DNA of 64,000 bases. Origin: Photorhabdus luminescens subsp. luminescens (GTDB lineage: Bacteria > Pseudomonadota > Gammaproteobacteria > Enterobacterales > Enterobacteriaceae). Made by a program: the position numbers and the translations under genes. Below, piece after piece: positions 58,435 to 64,000 of the stretch; position 1 is the stretch's first letter, and each line of letters begins with the position of its first letter. A model generated the notes under the pieces. It had not been told where the DNA came from. It made no database searches and saw only the letters and a program-made list of their open reading frames with translations. The stretch is taken from positions 620,001 through 684,000 of the forward strand of contig NZ_JXSK01000001.1 of NCBI RefSeq assembly GCF_001083805.1. The letters run 5' to 3'.

Positions 58435-59354
58435 TCATGTTGAGAAAAATCAAGTCCCAGGAAAAACAGATAGTTCTCAGGATAAGTTTGAATTTTCGTA
58501 ATATAACGATCGTCCATCTCCAGCTTCAATGTACATAACATGCCGTTCAAGCCGGATAAAACAAAGGGAGATGCCTGCGTTAACCCTATTCTGACAAATA
58601 AGGTTAGAGAATTCCTGTCGCGAATAAACAACTCATCAAATAGTGCTACCCCTCCCTCCCCGATCGCCGTCCGTAATGCATAAATAAAACTTTTCCACTC
58701 AGCAATTCCATATCCTTTTATATCGCCATTATGAAATATCAGCTCCGGGTGTAGCAGATTGTTAATTCGGCGTAACGCACCATGACCAAAGACACAATTA
58801 ACAAGCTGTTGAGCCCATTTACTCATCTGCACAGACTGTTCATCGCAGTTTGTATGCAAACGTTCATTTTCTTTAACCAGCAAACGGTGCTGCCAGGGAG
58901 GATAATCCAGACGCTCTTCAGAGAAAGGGCTACCAAGCAGAAAAAGAAAGTTCTGTGCTTGTTGCCATAGCTCAACGATTTTGCCGTCACGGATACGCAT
59001 TGCGACCTGACAAAAATTAGAGTATTCCCCACCAGAAATAACATCATCATGCCAGCAATCCGCTTTCCAACGGTGCAAGAGATGCAGGGTATCATCCTGA
59101 ACAATAACGCTTTCCGGGATCAGTTTTAAATTGGATATGTTTTGCCTTACAGAATGAATAAACTCCTGAAACGCCTGAGCGCTTTTCAACTCATTACCCT
59201 GCATATGACAAACACAGGTTTGAGCGAACAGATTATTAAAGACGTCAGAAGATAATTCATCTTCCCATGCCTCTTTCAACCCCAGAACAAACTCCATGTA
59301 CGGATGTTGCAGCAACCAAGTTGTTTTATCGATCATAGAAATGCCACCCATCAC
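58392..59354 (-). CDS. Tandem SnoaL-like (NTF2-fold) protein of the PKS cluster
   Basis: A 320-residue protein with two NTF2/SnoaL-like halves. The first (FNNLFAQTCVCHMQGNELKS...WKADCWHD...QVAMRIRDGKIVELWQQAQNF) and second (INNLLHPELIFHNGDIKGYG...LKLEMDDRYITKIQTYPENY) each show the beta-strand/helix pattern of cyclases, dehydratases and isomerases of polyketides. ATG 59336 has the better RBS (GGTGG); ATG 59354 is the longer option. Its 3' end overlaps the KS frame, offset by one base. Confidence 0.72.
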   Translation of the reverse strand: MMGGISMIDKTTWLLQHPYMEFVLGLKEAWEDELSSDVFNNLFAQTCVCHMQGNELKSAQAFQEFIHSVRQNISNLKLIPESVIVQDDTLHLLHRWKADCWHDDVISGGEYSNFCQVAMRIRDGKIVELWQQAQNFLFLLGSPFSEERLDYPPWQHRLLVKENERLHTNCDEQSVQMSKWAQQLVNCVFGHGALRRINNLLHPELIFHNGDIKGYGIAEWKSFIYALRTAIGEGGVALFDELFIRDRNSLTLFVRIGLTQASPFVLSGLNGMLCTLKLEMDDRYITKIQTYPENYLFFLGLDFSQHETRLKQLFRGTDRD

Positions 59355-59358
59355 ATAA

Positions 59359-61167
59359 TCATATGAATAATTGGGGTTTGTCTTGTCTTACTTTGCTATC
59401 TTTTAAGTAAGGCAGTCGTACCTGATGCCCCATTGACTTCAACTGCATGAGTTTCTGAAATATCAAATCGGTCTGTTGTTGACGATCTTCGGGGCGTGCA
59501 TGTGTTGCTATCTGTCTAAGAAAATCGAAGTACTCCTTGTCAATGGCGACATTCTCCTGCCAGAGTTCACGTGCAACCTTTCCGCTGGTTTGACCATCTA
59601 TCTCACCGAGCAAGAAGAAAGAACTGATTCGGTTTCTTGCCTGTTCAACAACGCCGCTTAGAAACTTAAGCGCATCCACTGCACCAATATTCGATTCCAT
59701 GAAGGTGTCATAAATAGTCTGTGTTTTCGCAAAACCACGGACATGGGTGGAGTAATATTCACCATAGATTCCCGGTGATTGAATGATTTTTGACGCAATA
59801 GAGGACATAAAGGTCGCGATACTTAAATTTGAGCCGGAAGTAAACCACGTACTGGTTCCACTCCCGCCGACCAGCGCCCAGTTTTCTCCGGTAAATCGTT
59901 CATACATGAAATGTTGTGTCGGGAGACTGACGATTTCCCGGCGACATGTGAAATGTTTTGAATAATCTAATCCCCGTCTCTTATAAGCTTTCGTCAGCAA
60001 AGCAATAATTTCTTCTGCCGTGCGATCACGAATATCTTCAGGCAACATACTGATGCCAACTGATATATAACTGCCCATCGGTATCAGCCAGGAAACCCCT
60101 TTTAACTGATCAAACTCTTCATCCGCACTCAGCAACGATGTCGCATGGACCCAAGGAAGTGCCTCTGAGTCACAAAGCTTGCTTCCCGCTTTTTGATAAT
60201 AGTGGGTAAAAATCACTTCCCGGAGATTATCAAGATCGATGTATGGGAGCCCGATTTTACGGCCTAATAAACGGATGTGGTTAGTACAATCCCATACATA
60301 AGCGGGTTGAATAATCTGTCCGTCTGACAATTGAAGTAATGAAATCCTGTCACTGTCCTCAGAATATTCAACATGTTCAACTAATGTTTCAATCCAGATA
60401 CATTCAGGAGCCGCAATAACTTCATCGTAAATAGCCTTATCAAATCCAAGCCTGTCAATATGAATAAAATGCTTCGGAATATCTTCTTCCATGAAAAGCG
60501 AAGCCAGCGATTCGAAAAAGTGGAATCGCAGCCCGGCGACTAATTCTCCCATAAAAAATGGCGTGAACTCTTTGGAATAAAAATAGCGGGACAGCTTTTT
60601 AAAACGCCGGGCAAATTCAATACTCACAACTTCAGTCATAGATTCACCGAGTTTTGGCGTATCACCGATTTCCGGCTTACCTACTACGATATGCGGGATC
60701 TTATCCTGAATAAGCTGATGGCTGATTAGCATACTTGCGATGCCGCCGCCAATAATGACAGGAAGATGTTGTTTGGTATCTCGACTCATTCCCTCCATAT
60801 AAGCGACATCTACCATATTTTTGAGGCAACAAGCACTTTGACCGGCGTTTTCATCCTCCTGAAAAACATTCTCTTTTTTCTCTATTAACGCGACCGAGGA
60901 TGAAGCAGTAAGAAATTGTTTAACTGCTGGCATCTGATAGGTAATGAGATAATCGGCAAATTTATCCAGCGTTGTGAACTCAAACAACACGCCGGGATGT
61001 ATCTCTTCATCCAGAATATAGGAAATCTTATCTGTAAAGGTGACCAGCAATTTAGAATCAAATCCCAGATCCTGAATATGTGCTTCAGCGCTAATATCAC
61101 CGTTACGCTGTAACACTTCTTTCACTATTGTTTTCAGTGATTCCAGTAACACATTCTTCTCATTCAT
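59359..61167 (-). CDS. ACP fused to a halogenase-like flavoprotein
   Basis: A 602-residue protein. Residues 1-80 are an acyl carrier protein with the phosphopantetheine Ser38 in DLGFDSKLL. From about 135 a flavin-dependent oxidoreductase follows: Rossmann start VIIGGGIASM, then PKLGESMTEVVSIEF (GES as in flavin halogenases), GVSWLIPMG (halogenases usually have WxWxIP) and VGGSGTSTWFTSGSNL. It probably halogenates or oxidises the chain tethered to its own ACP. The first W of WxWxIP is missing, so oxygenation is an alternative. It starts just after the PKS stop, with RBS AGGAG. Confidence 0.78.
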   Translation of the reverse strand: MNEKNVLLESLKTIVKEVLQRNGDISAEAHIQDLGFDSKLLVTFTDKISYILDEEIHPGVLFEFTTLDKFADYLITYQMPAVKQFLTASSSVALIEKKENVFQEDENAGQSACCLKNMVDVAYMEGMSRDTKQHLPVIIGGGIASMLISHQLIQDKIPHIVVGKPEIGDTPKLGESMTEVVSIEFARRFKKLSRYFYSKEFTPFFMGELVAGLRFHFFESLASLFMEEDIPKHFIHIDRLGFDKAIYDEVIAAPECIWIETLVEHVEYSEDSDRISLLQLSDGQIIQPAYVWDCTNHIRLLGRKIGLPYIDLDNLREVIFTHYYQKAGSKLCDSEALPWVHATSLLSADEEFDQLKGVSWLIPMGSYISVGISMLPEDIRDRTAEEIIALLTKAYKRRGLDYSKHFTCRREIVSLPTQHFMYERFTGENWALVGGSGTSTWFTSGSNLSIATFMSSIASKIIQSPGIYGEYYSTHVRGFAKTQTIYDTFMESNIGAVDALKFLSGVVEQARNRISSFFLLGEIDGQTSGKVARELWQENVAIDKEYFDFLRQIATHARPEDRQQQTDLIFQKLMQLKSMGHQVRLPYLKDSKVRQDKPQLFI

Positions 61168-61169
61168 CT

Positions 61170-64000
61170 CTATACTCCTTTTTCAATGCAATATTCTGCA
61201 AAAAACCAATATCTCTGTTCATCAAACGGGTAACCGGGAATATCAACGTATATCCCCTGACCATGAGCAAAAGCCCGCCAATCGATACAAGCGCCAGCAA
61301 TCCAATCGTCCGCCAGTTGTTTCAACACAGGTAATGCCGTGGAAAATTCAACCTGTTTTTTTGATGTACGGCTTTTTTGAGAAACCATTCCCATTGCAAC
61401 CATACCGTCTGTCGTGGCTTCATTTTTCTCTGCGATAACCCACTCCAGTACCGCGATGAGTTTTTCTAAATCGTTAACGATAATCGCCATGCGAAATGGC
61501 ATATCTGAGCGACCCGTCTGGGAGCTGTAAGCCAGGTTCCTTAACGTGAACGCGTTACCATTACGGGATGACTTTTCCTGGCGTACATAATCCCGCCACT
61601 GGCTCAGATATGTATTTAAGGTTTTACGGTTTTTTGCAGAGATGGTGATTAAAAAGTAATCTCCATTTTTTGGGGGAGCCGATTCTGCTGACCAATGAGG
61701 TTCTTCCAAAATGACATGTGCATTTACACCCGTGATCCCAATCGAGTTTAAACCGGCCCGCCTTGGTTGTGTTTTGTCTAAGCCGGTTCGCTGCCATGAA
61801 ACCGGTTCAAGAGGAAAGAACAAGGGAGTATTCTCAATAAAAATCGAGGGATGTAATTTAGAAAAAGAAGCAATGGGCGGGATTATTCTATGCTTCATTG
61901 ACAATATCACTTTAATCAGTGACGCCATACCAGAAGCCGCTTCTAAGTGACCAATGTTGCCTTTAACCGTGCTGACTACACAACGATATGAAGCACAATG
62001 ATGTAGAACTGAATGATGTAGAACTGAATGATATGGAGCTGGTTGATTTGCTGAGAAAATCTTTTTAAACGCAGCAACTTCGCTGGCATCATTAAATTGA
62101 GTCGCAGAGCCGTGGGCTTCAATATAGTCAACAGAACAGGGATCGATACCCGCTAAACGGTAGGTATTTCTAATATTCTCTTCTTGCTTCTCAATACTCG
62201 GCGCCATTGACGAAAATGCGCTCCGGCCATTATGAGAAACGCCTACACTTCTGATGACGGCCCGGACAGGATCACGTTCAAGGCGCGCCTGTTCCAAGGG
62301 CTTAATCATGACAGCACCTACTCCTTCGCCCCTGATATAGCCATCTGCCGTGTAGTCAAAAGGTGCCATTTTGCCTGACTGACTGAGAATTCCTCCCCGA
62401 TCTCGAATATAAAACTCCATAAAATCAAGGATGATGTTAACCCCCGCGACAATAGCCACATCACAATCACCTAGCAAAATAGCCTGCCGGGCTTTTTGCA
62501 GAGCGACAAACACACTGGCGCAGGCGTTATCCACCACTTCACTTGGGCCGGTAAAGTTGAAGAAATATGAGATCTGATTAACCATCATGCCCAAACTGAG
62601 GCCAGACTGTAATCCGCCATATTCTCCGGCGTTTTTGATCAGAGATTTGTATTCGGTGGAATCAACGGCAACAAATAATCCGACTCTACGCTGTGTGAGG
62701 TATTCCAGATCAGAACCGGCATGCTCAATACATCGCCAGATACACCGCATAAGCAAACGTTGCTGTGGGTCCATCTGTTTTGCCGTTTCTGCATCAATTC
62801 CCCAGAATTCAGCATCAAACTGATCGATATCTTGCAAAAAACCGGATGATTGCATGCGTTTTACCGCATCTTCTTTGTCAGGCGGTGTGATGATGTGGCG
62901 CTGTTGCCACTCTTCCTGAGTGATCCCCTGAATAGAAACCGTTTTTTGGACAATGTTCTTCCAATACGCTTCCGCATTCTTAGCGCCGGGAAACATACAG
63001 TCATATCCCACAATGGCAAAAGATGGCGCCGTGGCAGGTACAGGCATCGCCGGTGATGGTGATGATGTGTCAGCAGTGGTTAAATCAGCAGTGGTTAAAC
63101 GAGTTTGCTCTGACAAAAGCTGCGTCAGATGTTCTGCCACACGGCTTAGTGTGTTGAACTCTAAAAAAGTCGCCTGTGACAGTGTAACTTCAAAACAGGC
63201 ATTAATATACTCGGCCAATTCAATCAGCCCGACGGAATTCATTCCATAGTCACCAAATTGCCGATGGATATCGATTTCATCACTGCGCATACTTAAGAGT
63301 TCAGATAATTTACCGGCAACAATATCAACAATGGTTTCTACCGACGTCTGTACCAATAAAACGGAATTTATGTTCTGTTGGTCGCGGTTTAATGACTCGA
63401 TTCTCGCCTCATATTCTTCAGTCGGTGAAGTAGTTGAAACATCATGAGTTGCATCAGAGGTAGATGAAGAATCGGCAGAGAATCTCAAGTAATCCGCAAT
63501 CTTTTGACTGTCGCCCTTCATCACGCCAAACTGAGAGAAAGGTGAACGAAGGGCAATTTCCAGTGTTTCCAGCGCAGTTTTCGTGTCCAGGGGCACAATA
63601 CCAAAGGTATCAAACATTTGCTCTTTTACCCTCTGAGTCACGTTCATGCCACCCTCCAGCCAAAGAGGCCAGTTGATTGACAGACTTTTTCCGCTTCTTT
63701 TTTGCTGTCGAACTAAATCCTCACGATACGCCGCAAAATTATCCAGAAAGGCGTTGGCCGCCGCGTAATCTATCTGACCGATATTCCCCAGGGAAGCAAG
63801 TGAAGAGAACATGACAAAAAATGCCAGAGGCTCGTGTTGGGTAACTTCATCTATCAAACAGGCCGCCGATGCCTTCGTGGAGATCACACGGTCAATCTCC
63901 TCCTCGGTTTTATTGATAATCAGAGCATCATGGATCACTCCGGCACAATGGATAACACCGCGCAGAGAGCCAAAGCGCTGACGAATAAGCATCATGGTTT
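61170..64000 (-). CDS. Polyketide synthase, KR-ACP-KS module (5' part outside window)
   Basis: At least 941 residues, open to the window edge. Order: C-terminal part of a ketoreductase (GVIHCAGVIHDALI, catalytic Ser in MFSSLASLG and Tyr in DYAAANAF), an ACP (GDYGMNSVGLIEL, Ser attachment), and a full KS with Cys in DNACAS, His in EAHGSATQ and His in KGNIGHLEAASG. A post-KS linker ends in YPFDEQRYWF. No acyltransferase domain is present, so this looks like a trans-AT assembly line. It passes its product to the ACP-halogenase protein. Confidence 0.9.
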   Translation of the reverse strand, partial: TMMLIRQRFGSLRGVIHCAGVIHDALIINKTEEEIDRVISTKASAACLIDEVTQHEPLAFFVMFSSLASLGNIGQIDYAAANAFLDNFAAYREDLVRQQKRSGKSLSINWPLWLEGGMNVTQRVKEQMFDTFGIVPLDTKTALETLEIALRSPFSQFGVMKGDSQKIADYLRFSADSSSTSDATHDVSTTSPTEEYEARIESLNRDQQNINSVLLVQTSVETIVDIVAGKLSELLSMRSDEIDIHRQFGDYGMNSVGLIELAEYINACFEVTLSQATFLEFNTLSRVAEHLTQLLSEQTRLTTADLTTADTSSPSPAMPVPATAPSFAIVGYDCMFPGAKNAEAYWKNIVQKTVSIQGITQEEWQQRHIITPPDKEDAVKRMQSSGFLQDIDQFDAEFWGIDAETAKQMDPQQRLLMRCIWRCIEHAGSDLEYLTQRRVGLFVAVDSTEYKSLIKNAGEYGGLQSGLSLGMMVNQISYFFNFTGPSEVVDNACASVFVALQKARQAILLGDCDVAIVAGVNIILDFMEFYIRDRGGILSQSGKMAPFDYTADGYIRGEGVGAVMIKPLEQARLERDPVRAVIRSVGVSHNGRSAFSSMAPSIEKQEENIRNTYRLAGIDPCSVDYIEAHGSATQFNDASEVAAFKKIFSANQPAPYHSVLHHSVLHHCASYRCVVSTVKGNIGHLEAASGMASLIKVILSMKHRIIPPIASFSKLHPSIFIENTPLFFPLEPVSWQRTGLDKTQPRRAGLNSIGITGVNAHVILEEPHWSAESAPPKNGDYFLITISAKNRKTLNTYLSQWRDYVRQEKSSRNGNAFTLRNLAYSSQTGRSDMPFRMAIIVNDLEKLIAVLEWVIAEKNEATTDGMVAMGMVSQKSRTSKKQVEFSTALPVLKQLADDWIAGACIDWRAFAHGQGIYVDIPGYPFDEQRYWFFAEYCIEKGV

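Overview
The window looks like the chromosome of an insect-associated enterobacterium of the Morganellaceae, most likely Photorhabdus (Xenorhabdus is the alternative). This rests on moderate-to-low GC, a 127-bp ERIC-type element, a full type VI secretion (T6SS) operon, mannitol (mtl) genes with enterobacterial gene order, and a large accessory content that includes a polyketide synthase cluster and decayed mobile DNA. Species assignment is inference; no search could be run.

Region 1 (1-18401, + strand) is one long T6SS operon: tssB (3' end only), tssC, hcp, tssE, tssF, tssG, vgrG, a small accessory gene, a PAAR tip gene, tssA, tssJ, tssK, tssL, tssM and tssH/clpV. Spacing is tight and many genes overlap. 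No obvious toxin domain is attached to VgrG or PAAR. Region 2 (18513-24026) follows directly and encodes a three-gene signalling unit: a MASE1-type membrane sensor without an output domain, an RcsB-like response regulator, and a 1203-residue EvgS/BvgS-type hybrid kinase. Its position suggests control of the T6SS, but that is inferred.

Region 3 (24030-35090) is accessory DNA. It holds a very small ORF with a strong ribosome binding site, a lipoprotein, a KilA-N gene truncated into a serine-recombinase remnant, a VOC protein whose start codon sits inside an 8-bp tandem repeat, the xylA/xylR pair with an ERIC element between them, a GH30-GH1 glycosidase pair, a PhzF-like protein, and an exported nucleotidyltransferase. 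IS and recombinase debris lies between the genes.

Region 4 (35090-49741) holds a LysR regulator and an Old Yellow Enzyme that converge, an esterase, a RelB/RelE-type toxin-antitoxin pair, and a 1148-residue fusion of a molybdopterin oxidoreductase with a flavin reductase and a 2Fe-2S ferredoxin. These are followed by an omega-aminotransferase, a cytidine/blasticidin-type deaminase convergent with an AAC(3)-type acetyltransferase, an exported DmpA-family peptidase, a DUF4184 membrane protein and a small secreted protein.

Region 5 (49954-53713, - strand) is the mannitol operon mtlA-mtlD-mtlR with a good CRP site upstream. Region 6 (54138-55821) is an ATPase/DUF4276 pair that resembles a split OLD-type defence module, with a short second protein. 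Region 7 (56023-64000, - strand) is the end of a PKS cluster: KR-ACP-KS without a built-in AT, an ACP fused to a halogenase-like flavoenzyme, a tandem SnoaL-like protein, and a ketosynthase whose first catalytic His is Asn, followed by a cut-off dehydratase. The last ketosynthase frame has no canonical start and is probably joined to the SnoaL gene through a frameshift.
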